From: an uncultured Blautia sp.
GTDB taxonomy: Bacteria; Bacillota; Clostridia; Lachnospirales; Lachnospiraceae
Direction: 5' to 3'
Length of the DNA stretch: 24,932 nt
NCBI GenBank assembly: GCA_900549015.1
Contig: URMH01000039.1
Location: forward strand, 1 to 24,932
Numbering within the stretch: position 1 is the first letter of the stretch; each line of letters begins with the position of its first letter. A program made the translations under genes and the position numbers. The notes under the pieces are model-generated. The model did not search any database and was not told the DNA's origin. It saw nothing but the letters and a program-made list of their open reading frames with translations. This document shows, in pieces, positions 1 to 7,473 of this stretch.

Positions 1-119
1 GGGAGATATTACGTGTAGGTGCGGATTTCCGATTGAAATGCATGGGATGCGGACATCAGATTATGACAGCACGGAAACTGGTCGAAAAAAATACAAAAGA
101 TTTGAAGAAAAAGGCTTGA
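1..119 (+). CDS. DUF951 domain protein, 3' end only
   Basis: This is the last 38 residues of a gene that begins before the window. The reading frame gives EILRVGADFRLKCMGCGH and then a lysine-rich tail ending in TGA at 117-119. The CMGCGH knuckle and this position directly upstream of rpsF are typical of the small (about 60-70 aa) DUF951 proteins of Firmicutes. Their function is not established. The CxxC-type knuckle suggests metal or nucleic acid binding, but that is inference. The stop codon overlaps the -35 box of the promoter proposed for rpsF. Confidence 0.8.
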   Translation, partial: EILRVGADFRLKCMGCGHQIMTARKLVEKNTKDLKKKA

Positions 120-144
120 AATCGGGGATCTTATATGATATAGT
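116..144 (+). promoter_or_regulatory. SigA-type promoter for rpsF-ssb-rpsR
   Basis: TTGAAA (116-121) is separated by 17 nt from TATAGT (139-144). The -35 box lies across the stop codon of the upstream DUF951 gene. Transcription would begin near 151 and leave a ~97-nt leader ahead of rpsF. A second -10-like TACAAT lies at 157-162, preceded by an extended TG, but it has no good -35. Confidence 0.5.
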
Positions 145-150
145 AGATAA

Positions 151-247
151 CCGTGATACAATATTTTTCTGCCCATTTAAGGGTGGAATTCCTTGCTCCC
201 ACATAAGCGGGCGGGGGCCAAAAGACCAGAAGGAGGTGCAGGACGAC
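151..247 (+). promoter_or_regulatory. rpsF leader, possible S6:S18 autoregulatory element
   Basis: The untranslated leader before rpsF can fold. CCTTGCTC (191-198) pairs with GGGCGGGG (209-216), with some G-U pairs, and GCCC/GGGT closes a small loop near 171-184. Leaders of rpsF operons in many bacteria are known to carry a motif bound by the S6:S18 complex that mimics its 16S rRNA site. The operon order and this GC-rich structured leader fit that, but I could not align the conserved CCG-containing core with certainty. AGGAGG at 231-236 is the Shine-Dalgarno. Confidence 0.4.
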
Positions 248-535
248 ATGAATAAGTATGAATTAGCTGTTGTTGTCAGTGCAAAAATCGAAGATGACGA
301 GAGAGCTCAGGTTATCGAGAAAGTAAAGGCTTTAGTAGAGCGTTTCGGTGGCAAGATCTCTGACGTTGATGAGAGCGGTAAGAAGAGATTAGCTTACGAG
401 ATTCAGAAAATGAAAGAAGCATATTACTACTTCATCCACTTCGATGCTGAGGCTGATGTTCCAGGCGAGATCGAGCAGAGAATCCGCATTATGGACAATG
501 TCATCAGATATTTATGCGTAAGACAGGAAGCATAA
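248..535 (+). CDS. rpsF: 30S ribosomal protein S6
   Basis: The 95-residue product starts MNKYELAVVVSAKIEDDERA and contains LAYEIQKMKEAYYYF, the standard length and core of bacterial S6. S6 sits on the platform of the 30S subunit as a partner of S18. The ATG at 248 is chosen because AGGAGG lies 11 nt upstream and because family members begin at this MNKYE. The frame is open further upstream to 38, but that part covers the leader and the overlapping DUF951 gene. It is first in the rpsF-ssb-rpsR operon, which ends at a strong terminator at 1336-1369. Regulation by the S6:S18 complex through the leader is likely but not proven. Confidence 0.97.
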   Translation: MNKYELAVVVSAKIEDDERAQVIEKVKALVERFGGKISDVDESGKKRLAYEIQKMKEAYYYFIHFDAEADVPGEIEQRIRIMDNVIRYLCVRQEA

Positions 536-556
536 TCAGGAAGAAGAGGTAATTAT

Positions 557-1024
557 ATGAATAAAGTTATTTTGATGGGACGCCTGACCAGAGATCCAGA
601 AGTGAGATATTCACAGGGTGGAGAGAATTCTCTGGCAATTGCGAGATATACGTTGGCAGTAGACAGAAGATTCAAACGTAATGGTGATGATCAGACTGCT
701 GACTTCATCGGTTGCGTTGCGTTTGGACGAAACGCTGAGTTCGCTGAGAAGTATTTCCGTCAGGGACTTAAGATCATTGTTTCAGGACGCATTCAGACAG
801 GCAGCTACACCAATCGTGATGGCCAGAAGGTTTATACCACAGAGGTAGTAGTTGAGGAACAGGAGTTTGCTGAGAGCAAGGCGGCCAGCGATAATTACGC
901 AGCTTCCCATCCTCAGACATCATCCCCTGCACCTGCACCATCCATGCCGGCTCCGGGAGCAGCCAGTGCAGACGGTTTCATGAACATTCCGGATGGAATT
1001 GATGAAGAACTGCCGTTTATTTAA
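557..1024 (+). CDS. ssb: single-stranded DNA-binding protein
   Basis: The 155-residue protein has an N-terminal OB fold (about residues 1-108) opening MNKVILMGRLTRDPEVRY. A Pro/Ala/Ser-rich linker follows, then the acidic C-terminal tip DEELPFI that recruits replication and repair partners. It coats single-stranded DNA at forks and during recombination. Its place between rpsF and rpsR is the conserved arrangement across Firmicutes, and a purine-rich AAGAAGAGG ribosome binding site precedes it in the 21-nt gap. As the only ssb in view, and in the canonical locus, it is probably the essential housekeeping copy. Confidence 0.96.
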   Translation: MNKVILMGRLTRDPEVRYSQGGENSLAIARYTLAVDRRFKRNGDDQTADFIGCVAFGRNAEFAEKYFRQGLKIIVSGRIQTGSYTNRDGQKVYTTEVVVEEQEFAESKAASDNYAASHPQTSSPAPAPSMPAPGAASADGFMNIPDGIDEELPFI

Positions 1025-1060
1025 TACAAACTGATAGAATAAAATAGGAGGAAAGCAATC

Positions 1061-1324
1061 ATGGCTTACAATAGAGGCGAAAGACCGGACTCTCCAATGA
1101 AAAGAAGAGGCGGACGCAGAAGAAAAAAAGTTTGTGTTTTCTGTGGTAAAGAAAACAATGAAATCGACTACAAGGATGTAGCAAAATTAAGAAAATACGT
1201 TTCCGAGAGAGGAAAAATCCTTCCGAGAAGAATCACAGGAAACTGTGCAAAACATCAGAGAGCTTTAACTGTAGCTATCAAAAGAGCTCGTCATCTTTCT
1301 CTGATGCCATACATTCAGGACTAA
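1061..1324 (+). CDS. rpsR: 30S ribosomal protein S18
   Basis: The 87-residue basic protein has the S18 core KDVAKLRKYVSERGKILPRR. The N-terminal extension is rich in Arg and Lys. S18 binds 16S rRNA together with S6. This copy keeps a CxxC pair (C25, C28) and a downstream CxxH pair (C62, H65), the pattern of zinc-binding S18 paralogs. Many Firmicutes keep a cysteine-free S18 as well, so whether a second rpsR exists elsewhere is an open question. AGGAGG lies about 8 nt before the ATG. It is the last gene of the operon. Confidence 0.96.
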   Translation: MAYNRGERPDSPMKRRGGRRRKKVCVFCGKENNEIDYKDVAKLRKYVSERGKILPRRITGNCAKHQRALTVAIKRARHLSLMPYIQD

Positions 1325-1335
1325 TAGAAGGTAAT

Positions 1336-1369
1336 GTGCCGCTGTTTATAAGACAGCGGCACTTTTTTT
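1336..1369 (+). terminator. intrinsic terminator after rpsR
   Basis: A perfect 10-bp stem, GTGCCGCTGT (1336-1345) with ACAGCGGCAC (1353-1362), has a 7-nt loop and is followed by seven T residues. It cleanly ends the rpsF-ssb-rpsR unit. Confidence 0.93.
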
Positions 1370-1379
1370 CTCTTGTATC

Positions 1380-1408
1380 TGGCAAATTGCGTTGGAATCT
1401 GTTATAAT
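1380..1408 (+). promoter_or_regulatory. extended -10 promoter for gdpP-rplI-dnaB
   Basis: A perfect TATAAT (1403-1408) is preceded by TGT, forming an extended -10. The hexamer 17 nt upstream (TGGCAA, 1380-1385) is a poor -35. It lies between the rpsR terminator and gdpP, so it probably drives the next three genes. Confidence 0.55.
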
Positions 1409-1441
1409 AATAACGGATTCTTGTTAATTTAGGGTAAAAGA

Positions 1442-3505
1442 ATGGAAGGAATTATGAAGAATAAACTGAAATTCAGAGGACCATTGAAGAATTTTATCAG
1501 GTGGCCATTGTATTTATCTGCCTTTCTTGTGATTTTGAATCTGCTTGTGTACATGGCGGATAAAAGGGCAGGTATGGTGATGTCTGTGGGTGTGTTGATC
1601 TATATTGCAATCGCAGCAGGATTACAGCGGTATCACAGACCGGTGATCTTAAACGACCTGATTGCATTTGCCAACCAGTATGACAGGCTGGAGAGGAGAA
1701 TGCTGGAAGAGCTTGCCCTTCCCTTTGGCGTCATGGATATGCATGGTAAAATGATATGGTCGAATAAATTATTTTCAGAGCTTACAGGAAAAAATCAGTT
1801 TTACAGGAAAAATATTTCCGGTATTTTCCCAGAGCTTACTAAAGACAAACTTCCCTGCGAAGGCGGAAAAGAACACACGGAGATCAGTACGGAGTTTGGA
1901 GACAGGATTTACCGTGTTTCCATGCAGATGGTAACGATTAAAGATGTGATAAACAATGCGGAAGTTCTGACTAATGTGGAAGATAACGTAAATATGATTG
2001 CCATGTATCTCTATGACGAGACAGAACTTAAGGAATATATCCAGAAAAATGAGGATAACAAGCTGGTTATCGCTCTTGCATATCTGGATAACTACGATGA
2101 AGCGCTGGAGAGTGTGGAGGATGTAAGACGTTCTCTTCTTATTGCGCTGATCGACAGGAAGATTACGAAGTATTTTTCCACATTTGACGGTCTGGTGAGA
2201 AAGCTTGAAAAGGATAAGTATTTTCTCGTTATGCGACAGAGCTCTCTGGAAGCGTTAAAAGAACAGAAATTTCATATTCTGGATGAGGTGAAGACAGTAA
2301 ACATCGGAAATGAAATGGCTGTGACCTTAAGTATTGGCATTGGGTTAAATGCGGCCACTTATCTTCAGAATTACGAATATTCCAGAACAGCCATTGAGAT
2401 GGCGCTGGGAAGAGGCGGAGATCAGGTTGTTATCAAAAACGGAAGCAATATCACGTATTTTGGCGGTAAGGCACAGCAGACAGAGAAGAGTACAAGGGTA
2501 AAAGCAAGGGTAAAAGCACAGGCGCTCAAAGAGTTTATGAGTACAAAAGAGCGTGTAGTTGTCATGGGACACAAGATTACAGATGTAGATGCTCTCGGTG
2601 CAGCTATCGGTATTTACCGGGCAGGAAAAACTCTTGGAAAACCGGTTCATATTGTTGTAAATGATCCAACAACTTCCATCAGACCGCTTATGGCAGGTTA
2701 TATGGAAAATCCGGATTACGAGCCGTCTATGTTTGTGAACAGCGAGCAGGCGAAGGATCTGGTGGATAATAATACAGTTGTAGTGGTAGTAGATACGAAT
2801 AAGCCAAGCTATACAGAGTGTCAGGATCTTCTGTATCTTACGAAGACGATCGTAGTTCTGGATCACCACAGACGGGGAAATGAAGTGATTGAAAATGCAG
2901 TACTTTCTTATGTGGAGCCGTATGCTTCTTCCACATGTGAGATGGTGGCGGAAATCCTTCAGTATTTTTATGACGGACTTCGTCTAAGAAGTCAGGAGGC
3001 AGACTGTATTTATGCAGGTATCATGATTGATACCAATAACTTTACTACAAGAGCAGGAGTCCGCACCTTTGAAGCTGCAGCCTTCTTAAGAAGAAACGGA
3101 GCAGATGTGACAAGAGTGCGTAAACTTCTCCGTGACAATATTGACTCCTACAAAGCAAGGGCAGAGGCAGTAAGAAGTGCGGAAATTTACAGAAAGTGCT
3201 TTGCGATTGCAAAATGTCCCAGCGAAGGTCTGGAAAGCCCTACTGTAGTAGGAGCGCAGGCAGCAAATGAGCTTTTAAATATTGCGGGAGTCAAGGCATC
3301 TTTTGTTCTTACAAGTTATAATAAAGAAGTTTATATCAGCGCTCGTGCCATTGATGAAGTCAACGTACAGGTTATGATGGAGCGTATGGGTGGCGGAGGC
3401 CATCTGAATATCGCAGGAGCGCAGGTAAAAGATACTTTGGAAAATACGGAAAAGATGTTAAAGGATATTATAGACCAGTTATATCAGGAAGAGGAGACAG
3501 AATAA
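1442..3505 (+). CDS. gdpP: cyclic-di-AMP phosphodiesterase GdpP (DhhP-type)
   Basis: The 687-residue membrane enzyme should hydrolyse c-di-AMP to pApA and so help set potassium, osmolyte and cell-wall homeostasis. Two membrane helices lie in the first ~65 residues. A PAS-like region (about 85-190), a degenerate GGDEF-like domain (about 200-345) and a DHH/DHHA1 module follow. Visible metal ligands are H377, D381 and D383 (HKITDVDALG) and the D474-H475-H476 motif. The DHHA1 glycine loop GGGGH is at 650-654. The ATG at 1442 has AGGG 7 nt upstream; an ATG at 1454 is possible but poorly spaced. The order gdpP-rplI-dnaB is conserved in Firmicutes, and rplI follows after one base. Confidence 0.95.
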   Translation: MEGIMKNKLKFRGPLKNFIRWPLYLSAFLVILNLLVYMADKRAGMVMSVGVLIYIAIAAGLQRYHRPVILNDLIAFANQYDRLERRMLEELALPFGVMDMHGKMIWSNKLFSELTGKNQFYRKNISGIFPELTKDKLPCEGGKEHTEISTEFGDRIYRVSMQMVTIKDVINNAEVLTNVEDNVNMIAMYLYDETELKEYIQKNEDNKLVIALAYLDNYDEALESVEDVRRSLLIALIDRKITKYFSTFDGLVRKLEKDKYFLVMRQSSLEALKEQKFHILDEVKTVNIGNEMAVTLSIGIGLNAATYLQNYEYSRTAIEMALGRGGDQVVIKNGSNITYFGGKAQQTEKSTRVKARVKAQALKEFMSTKERVVVMGHKITDVDALGAAIGIYRAGKTLGKPVHIVVNDPTTSIRPLMAGYMENPDYEPSMFVNSEQAKDLVDNNTVVVVVDTNKPSYTECQDLLYLTKTIVVLDHHRRGNEVIENAVLSYVEPYASSTCEMVAEILQYFYDGLRLRSQEADCIYAGIMIDTNNFTTRAGVRTFEAAAFLRRNGADVTRVRKLLRDNIDSYKARAEAVRSAEIYRKCFAIAKCPSEGLESPTVVGAQAANELLNIAGVKASFVLTSYNKEVYISARAIDEVNVQVMMERMGGGGHLNIAGAQVKDTLENTEKMLKDIIDQLYQEEETE

Positions 3506-3506
3506 A

Positions 3507-3953
3507 ATGAAAGTTATTTTACTGGAAGACGTAAAATCCCTTGGAAAAAAAGGGGAAATTGTAAATGTAAGCGACGGATACGCAAGAAATATGATCCTGC
3601 CGAAGAAACTCGGCGTGGAGGCAACTCCTAAGAACTTAAACGACTTAAAGCTCCAGAAAGCAAATGAGGAAAAAGTAGCGAAGGAAAATCTGGAGGCTGC
3701 AAAAGCATTTGCTAAAGAACTTGAGACAAAAGAAGTGATTCTTACTTTGAAAGTTGGAGAGGGCGGAAGAACATTTGGCTCTATCTCTGCAAAAGAAATT
3801 TCAGAAGCAGCAAAAGCTCAGTTAAATCTGGAACTGGATAAGAAGAAATTCCAGATGGACGGTCCGATCCGAAACCTCGGAGTGACAAATGTTCCGGTCC
3901 GTCTTCACCCAAAAGTAACAGGAAGCCTGAAGGTATGGGTAAAAGAGGCGTAA
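3507..3953 (+). CDS. rplI: 50S ribosomal protein L9
   Basis: The 148-residue product starts MKVILLEDVKSLGKKGEIV and shows the two-domain L9 plan: an N-terminal 23S rRNA-binding lobe, a long helix rich in Lys, Glu and Ala, and a C-terminal lobe ending KVTGSLKVWVKEA. The length is standard for the family. The ribosome binding site lies inside the end of gdpP, with one base between the genes, so translation is probably coupled. dnaB begins 7 nt after the L9 stop. Confidence 0.97.
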   Translation: MKVILLEDVKSLGKKGEIVNVSDGYARNMILPKKLGVEATPKNLNDLKLQKANEEKVAKENLEAAKAFAKELETKEVILTLKVGEGGRTFGSISAKEISEAAKAQLNLELDKKKFQMDGPIRNLGVTNVPVRLHPKVTGSLKVWVKEA

Positions 3954-3960
3954 GGGAATC

Positions 3961-5289
3961 ATGGAAGAAGCTCTGATTAAACGAATCCTGCCTCACAGTA
4001 TAGAGGCGGAGCAGTCAGTTATCGGTTCTATGATCCTGGACAGAGACGCCATCCTTGTTGCATCTGAGATTCTCACAAGCGATGATTTTTATCAGAAGCA
4101 GTACGGGATTATTTTTGATGCTATGGTGGAGCTGTGCAACGAAGGTAAACCGGTGGATTTGATTACGCTTCAGAACCGTCTGAAGGAGAAAGATCTTCCG
4201 CCGGATATCAGCAGCATGGAATATGTGCGTGATCTGATTTCTGCAGTGCCTACTTCTGCCAATGTGAAGTATTATGCGAAAATTGTAAGTGAAAAGGCAA
4301 TGCTGCGGCGCCTTATCAAGGTCAATGAGGAGGTTGCAAATTCCTGCTATCTGGAAAAGGAAAGCACAGAGGTCATTCTGGAGGAGGCAGAGAAAAAACT
4401 GTTCAATATTCTTCAGAAGACAAACGGCGGAGAATTTGTACCGATTCAGCAGGTAGTATTAAATGCAATCAATAATATTGAGAAGGCGTCCAAACTAAAA
4501 GGTTCTGTAACCGGCATTCCAACAGGTTTTGTGGATCTGGATTACAAGACTTCAGGAATGCACGCATCAGATCTTGTGCTGATCGCAGCCCGTCCTTCTA
4601 TGGGAAAGACAGCATTTGTATTAAATATCGCTCAGTACATGGCGTTTCGTAAAGATGTAACCGTTGCGATTTTCAGCCTTGAGATGTCAAAGGAGCAGCT
4701 TGTAAATCGTCTTCTTGCTATGGAATCCCACGTAGATTCCCAGAATATGCGTACCGGTAACTTAAAAGACGAGGACTGGACGAAGCTGGTAGAGGGAGCG
4801 GATATTATCGGGCGTTCTAATCTTATTATTGATGATACACCGGGTATTTCCATTGCGGAAATGCGTTCCAAATGCAGAAAATACAAGCTGGAGCATAATC
4901 TGGGCGTTATTATGATCGACTATCTTCAGCTTATGAGCGGAAGTGGAAAAAGCGATTCGAGACAGCAGGAAATTTCCGATATTTCACGTTCCTTAAAAGC
5001 GCTTGCAAGAGAGCTTGACGTTCCGGTTCTGGCGCTTTCCCAGTTAAGCCGTGCAGTGGAACAGCGTCCTGATCACAGACCGATGCTTTCCGACCTTCGA
5101 GAGTCCGGAGCTATCGAGCAGGACGCGGACGTGGTTATGTTTATTTACCGTGATGATTATTATCACAAAGATACAGAAAAAAAAGATATTGCAGAAATTA
5201 TTATAGCGAAGCAGCGTAACGGCCCCATCGGTACAGTAGAGCTTGTATGGCTGCCGCGATATACGCAGTTTGTCAACATGAAAAAATAG
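3961..5289 (+). CDS. dnaB: replicative DNA helicase (DnaB family)
   Basis: The 442-residue hexameric helicase unwinds DNA at the replication fork. The N-terminal DnaB collar domain (about 8-110, IEAEQSVIGSMI) is followed by a RecA-like motor domain. The Walker A motif ARPSMGKTAF has its lysine at 216. Walker B is VIMIDYLQLM, and an LSQLSR segment and an arginine-finger-like QRNGPIG motif lie further on. Length and motif order are those of the full-length enzyme, with no sign of an intein. Note that Bacillus names this gene dnaC. It ends the gdpP operon, and its TAG stop codon is the first part of the terminator stem. Confidence 0.96.
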   Translation: MEEALIKRILPHSIEAEQSVIGSMILDRDAILVASEILTSDDFYQKQYGIIFDAMVELCNEGKPVDLITLQNRLKEKDLPPDISSMEYVRDLISAVPTSANVKYYAKIVSEKAMLRRLIKVNEEVANSCYLEKESTEVILEEAEKKLFNILQKTNGGEFVPIQQVVLNAINNIEKASKLKGSVTGIPTGFVDLDYKTSGMHASDLVLIAARPSMGKTAFVLNIAQYMAFRKDVTVAIFSLEMSKEQLVNRLLAMESHVDSQNMRTGNLKDEDWTKLVEGADIIGRSNLIIDDTPGISIAEMRSKCRKYKLEHNLGVIMIDYLQLMSGSGKSDSRQQEISDISRSLKALARELDVPVLALSQLSRAVEQRPDHRPMLSDLRESGAIEQDADVVMFIYRDDYYHKDTEKKDIAEIIIAKQRNGPIGTVELVWLPRYTQFVNMKK

Positions 5290-5310
5290 AGTCTTCGGAC
5301 TCTTTTTTTT
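5288..5310 (+). terminator. intrinsic terminator after dnaB
   Basis: AGAGTC (5288-5293) pairs with GACTCT (5298-5303) around a TTCG tetraloop, followed by a run of T to 5310. The hairpin overlaps the dnaB stop codon. Confidence 0.9.
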
Positions 5311-5374
5311 CATGGAATTAAATCATAACATGTCTGTCCTGCAAAAATGGTAGAATTATGTCAACTTATTTTTC

Positions 5375-5403
5375 TTGCAATCAGGCATAACCCCTGTTAT
5401 CAT
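5375..5403 (+). promoter_or_regulatory. promoter for the MerR-type regulator gene
   Basis: TTGCAA (5375-5380), a 17-nt spacer, and TATCAT (5398-5403) with an extended TG just upstream. It sits 24 nt before the start codon, so the leader is very short. Confidence 0.6.
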
Positions 5404-5426
5404 AAAAAGGACAGGAGGGATAGTAT

Positions 5427-5975
5427 ATGGAGAAACATTATACAGTCCAGCAGGCAGCAGAGACAACAGGTCTGAAGCCATATGTGCTCAGATACTGGGA
5501 GGAGGAGCTGAATCTTTCCATCGGAAGAAATGAGCTTGGGCACCGTTACTATACCGGATATGATATTCAGATGTTTTTGAATATAAGAGAACTGAAGAAC
5601 AGAGGTCTTAAACTGTCGGCGATCAGAGAGCTGATTCCCAAAATAGCACAGAATGCCCCGGGAGGAGCACGGAGTAAAATCCGTCTTCTGGAGACTGGAA
5701 AACAAGATGAAGAAGAAGACCGGGAGATTTTTAAAAATGAAGTGGAAGATATTAAAAGAGAGCTGGAACAGGAAAGCGTAGAAGACACCTGGAAAATTGT
5801 GGAGTTTCAAAAAATCCTGGAACGCCTGATCCAACAGGAACTCCAGATTAAGAGAGCCGGAGAGGGAAGATGCCGTTCCATTGATGCGGCGATCAGAAGG
5901 CAGCAGCTTGCAAGACGGGAAGCCGCGGCAGCGTCTGAGAAAAAAGAAAAAAAGAGAGGGAAAATACATAGATAG
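5427..5975 (+). CDS. MerR-family helix-turn-helix regulator
   Basis: The 182-residue protein begins with a winged-helix MerR DNA-binding domain (about residues 4-72: YTVQQAAETTGLKPYVLRYW, then HRYYTGYDIQMF). The remainder is highly charged and probably coiled-coil, ending in a Lys-rich tail (KKEKKRGK). No cysteine cluster or obvious ligand domain of the metal- or drug-sensing MerR proteins is visible, so the signal is unknown. It is transcribed alone, has a good AGGAGG site, and is separated from dnaB by a terminator. It could be an adaptor-like or developmental regulator, but no target can be assigned. Confidence 0.8.
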   Translation: MEKHYTVQQAAETTGLKPYVLRYWEEELNLSIGRNELGHRYYTGYDIQMFLNIRELKNRGLKLSAIRELIPKIAQNAPGGARSKIRLLETGKQDEEEDREIFKNEVEDIKRELEQESVEDTWKIVEFQKILERLIQQELQIKRAGEGRCRSIDAAIRRQQLARREAAAASEKKEKKRGKIHR

Positions 5976-6012
5976 AAAAAAACAGGCTGCTGGCAAAATA
6001 CCGCAGCCTGTT
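5976..6012 (-). terminator. intrinsic terminator of the ferredoxin gene
   Basis: ACAGGCTGC (5982-5990) pairs with GCAGCCTGT (6003-6011), extended by GG/CC with one bulged base. Read on the minus strand it is followed by a T-run (A residues 5976-5982 on +), so its main direction is minus. The gene ending from the left may also use it. Confidence 0.8.
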
Positions 6013-6031
6013 CTCATTACCAGATAATGAA

Positions 6032-6202
6032 TTATTCTGGTTTGATTGCTTCTGTTGGGCAAACATCTGCGCAAGTTCCGCAGTCTACACATGCGTCTGC
6101 GTCGATTACGTAATGCTCATCACCCTGAGAGATAGCCTCAGATGGGCACTCGCTTTCGCAAGTTCCACAGCTTACACATTCATCTGAAATTACATATGCC
6201 AT
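6032..6202 (-). CDS. 2[4Fe-4S] ferredoxin
   Basis: The 56-residue protein MAYVISDECVSCGTCESECP... carries two CxxCxxCxxxCP clusters: C9, C12, C15, C19 and C38, C41, C44, C48. This is the classical clostridial ferredoxin, a soluble low-potential electron carrier used by pyruvate:ferredoxin oxidoreductase, hydrogenases and similar enzymes. GGAGGAT lies 7 nt before the ATG. A near-consensus promoter (6251-6279) and a dedicated terminator show that it is a highly expressed single-gene unit. The gene has no homolog pair in the window. Confidence 0.95.
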   Translation of the reverse strand: MAYVISDECVSCGTCESECPSEAISQGDEHYVIDADACVDCGTCADVCPTEAIKPE

Positions 6203-6250
6203 AGTTGTATCCTCCTTAATCTCTTTTGCACCCTTCCGGGTTCTAATGAC

Positions 6251-6279
6251 ATTCTAATATATCTCACGCGGGATTACAA
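6251..6279 (-). promoter_or_regulatory. promoter of the ferredoxin gene
   Basis: On the minus strand TTGTAA (6274-6279) is 17 nt from TAGAAT (6251-6256). It lies about 50 nt upstream of the ferredoxin start codon. Confidence 0.6.
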
Positions 6280-6314
6280 GTATAAAATTATAAACAAATC
6301 TTAAAATAAAGCAG

Positions 6315-6343
6315 TTGATTCCGGAGCGGTTTGGTATTATAAT
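6315..6343 (+). promoter_or_regulatory. promoter of the DUF1858 gene
   Basis: TTGATT (6315-6320), a 17-nt spacer and a perfect TATAAT (6338-6343), divergent from the ferredoxin promoter 36 nt away. Confidence 0.7.
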
Positions 6344-6392
6344 AGCAGAAACCGCATTTTGCGGAAATAAGAGTATAAAAGGAGGAACTGTA

Positions 6393-6593
6393 ATGGCACA
6401 GGTAACAAAACAGACTACAATCGGTGAACTTCTTGCTATGAATCCAAACAGTGCAGCAATTCTTATGAGAGCAGGAATGCACTGCATCGGCTGCCCGTCT
6501 TCTCAGGGAGAATCTCTGGAAGAGGCTGCAATGGTGCATGGTTTTGATGCAGACGTACTTGTACAGCAGATTAATGATTTTCTTGCACAGTAA
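6393..6593 (+). CDS. DUF1858 small CxxC protein (hybrid-cluster-associated redox disulfide domain)
   Basis: The 66-residue protein MAQVTKQTTIGELLAMNPNS... has the family's ...AGMHCIGCPSS motif with C31 and C34. DUF1858 proteins, related to the N-terminus of ScdA, are small helical proteins found beside hybrid-cluster proteins and redox enzymes. The CxxC is thought to be redox active, but the exact role is unknown. The start at 6393 follows GGAGG by 8 nt; the frame is open further upstream only through the promoter. A SigA promoter and a strong terminator make it monocistronic. It is divergent from a ferredoxin gene, so a redox link is possible but not shown. Confidence 0.88.
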   Translation: MAQVTKQTTIGELLAMNPNSAAILMRAGMHCIGCPSSQGESLEEAAMVHGFDADVLVQQINDFLAQ

Positions 6594-6613
6594 GTAAGAG
6601 TTTTAACATACAG

Positions 6614-6643
6614 AAACGGGCCGGCATACGCCGACCCGTTTTT
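6614..6643. terminator. terminator between DUF1858 gene and mecA
   Basis: AAACGGG (6614-6620) pairs with CCCGTTT (6635-6641). A C/A mismatch and an inner CGGC/GCCG stem around a 4-nt loop follow. The + strand has five T residues after the last G. The two genes converge here, so it may serve both, better on +. Confidence 0.85.
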
Positions 6644-6653
6644 GTATCTTTGT

Positions 6654-7406
6654 TTAAATTTGCATAAGCTGCTGAAGTGCATTTTCTGAAATCAGTTCTC
6701 CGTGTTCACGGAAGCGGGCTTCTCCTGCAGGTGTGAAAGCCTTTCCTGTTCCATATTCGGATAAAATATTGCACACTTTGTTAAAGTCCTCAGGAGGGCA
6801 GGAAGACTGGTGCAGAACAAGCTGGTAATCTCCTGTTGAGGAATCTTTGTAGAGAGTATTTTCTCCGGCAAAAAAGCCCTTCAGTCCATGAGCAGCGTCG
6901 ATGGCATCGTCTAGAGTCCGGAAGGTGTAGAGACGCATAATATTTATTGGAATCTGCTCTTCTGATGCCGGTATTTTTTTTTCTTCAGGAGAAGATGGTA
7001 TTACAGTATCCTCGGTTTTCTTAGAACGTTTTGCTCCGTTTTCCATGATTTTCTGAAACATATCTATGATATTGTCTGCACCGTCAAGTTCCAGAGGGGC
7101 AGCCTGCTCCGCTCTTTTAAAGGGGGCAAATTTAGAAAATCGGGTATCCAGTTCCTCAGGATCCTCAACTTTTGTTATAATAAGAATGATACTGTCTGTG
7201 CTTACAGGAATTGCTTCAATCATAAGAGGAATATTATCTGCTTCAAAACCGAACTGAAGCTGTGCCTGCTGCATCATATCACGGAAAAGGCGTTTTGCCT
7301 TGTCTGTTCCATAAGCGAGTTCGCTTAAACGAACCTGATGATTTTCCAAATCCTGTTTTGTCAGGGTGCAGCGAATCTGATTTTCATTGATTTTTTCTAT
7401 TTTCAT
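6654..7406 (-). CDS. mecA: adaptor protein MecA
   Basis: The 250-residue protein begins MKIEKINENQIRCTLTKQDL, the N-terminal substrate-binding domain of MecA. A central acidic/charged linker (about 110-160) is followed by the C-terminal domain (LYTFRTLDDAIDAAHGLKGF...) that docks on ClpC. MecA delivers substrates to ClpCP and promotes ClpC hexamer assembly; in Bacillus it controls ComK. I chose the Met at 7406 because AGGA lies 9 nt upstream and family members start this way. The in-frame ATG at 7433 adds nine unusual residues and has no ribosome binding site. It is transcribed alone from a minus-strand promoter at 7474-7503. Confidence 0.9.
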   Translation of the reverse strand: MKIEKINENQIRCTLTKQDLENHQVRLSELAYGTDKAKRLFRDMMQQAQLQFGFEADNIPLMIEAIPVSTDSIILIITKVEDPEELDTRFSKFAPFKRAEQAAPLELDGADNIIDMFQKIMENGAKRSKKTEDTVIPSSPEEKKIPASEEQIPINIMRLYTFRTLDDAIDAAHGLKGFFAGENTLYKDSSTGDYQLVLHQSSCPPEDFNKVCNILSEYGTGKAFTPAGEARFREHGELISENALQQLMQI

Positions 7407-7473
7407 ATCATCACGTCCTATCTTTATTGTCATGATTATTCTGCTATTAATATAATATGGTTTTACAAACTAT

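Noticed and set aside
38..247. An upstream extension of the rpsF reading frame
   Set aside because: It covers the DUF951 gene end in another frame, the promoter and the leader. The family start and the AGGAGG both support 248.
2345..2869. A 174-residue minus-strand frame inside gdpP
   Set aside because: It lies wholly opposite the DHH-encoding part of gdpP, has no ribosome binding site, and its composition (Ile, Leu, Cys, His) is typical of an antisense shadow.
5400..6092. A 230-residue minus-strand frame across the MerR gene and the ferredoxin end
   Set aside because: It is opposite a clear MerR gene and overlaps the ferredoxin gene and its terminator; low-complexity Phe/Leu/Ser content shows a shadow.
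7407..7433. MecA start at the upstream in-frame ATG (7433)
   Set aside because: No ribosome binding site, and the added residues are not in the family. The Met at 7406 is better.
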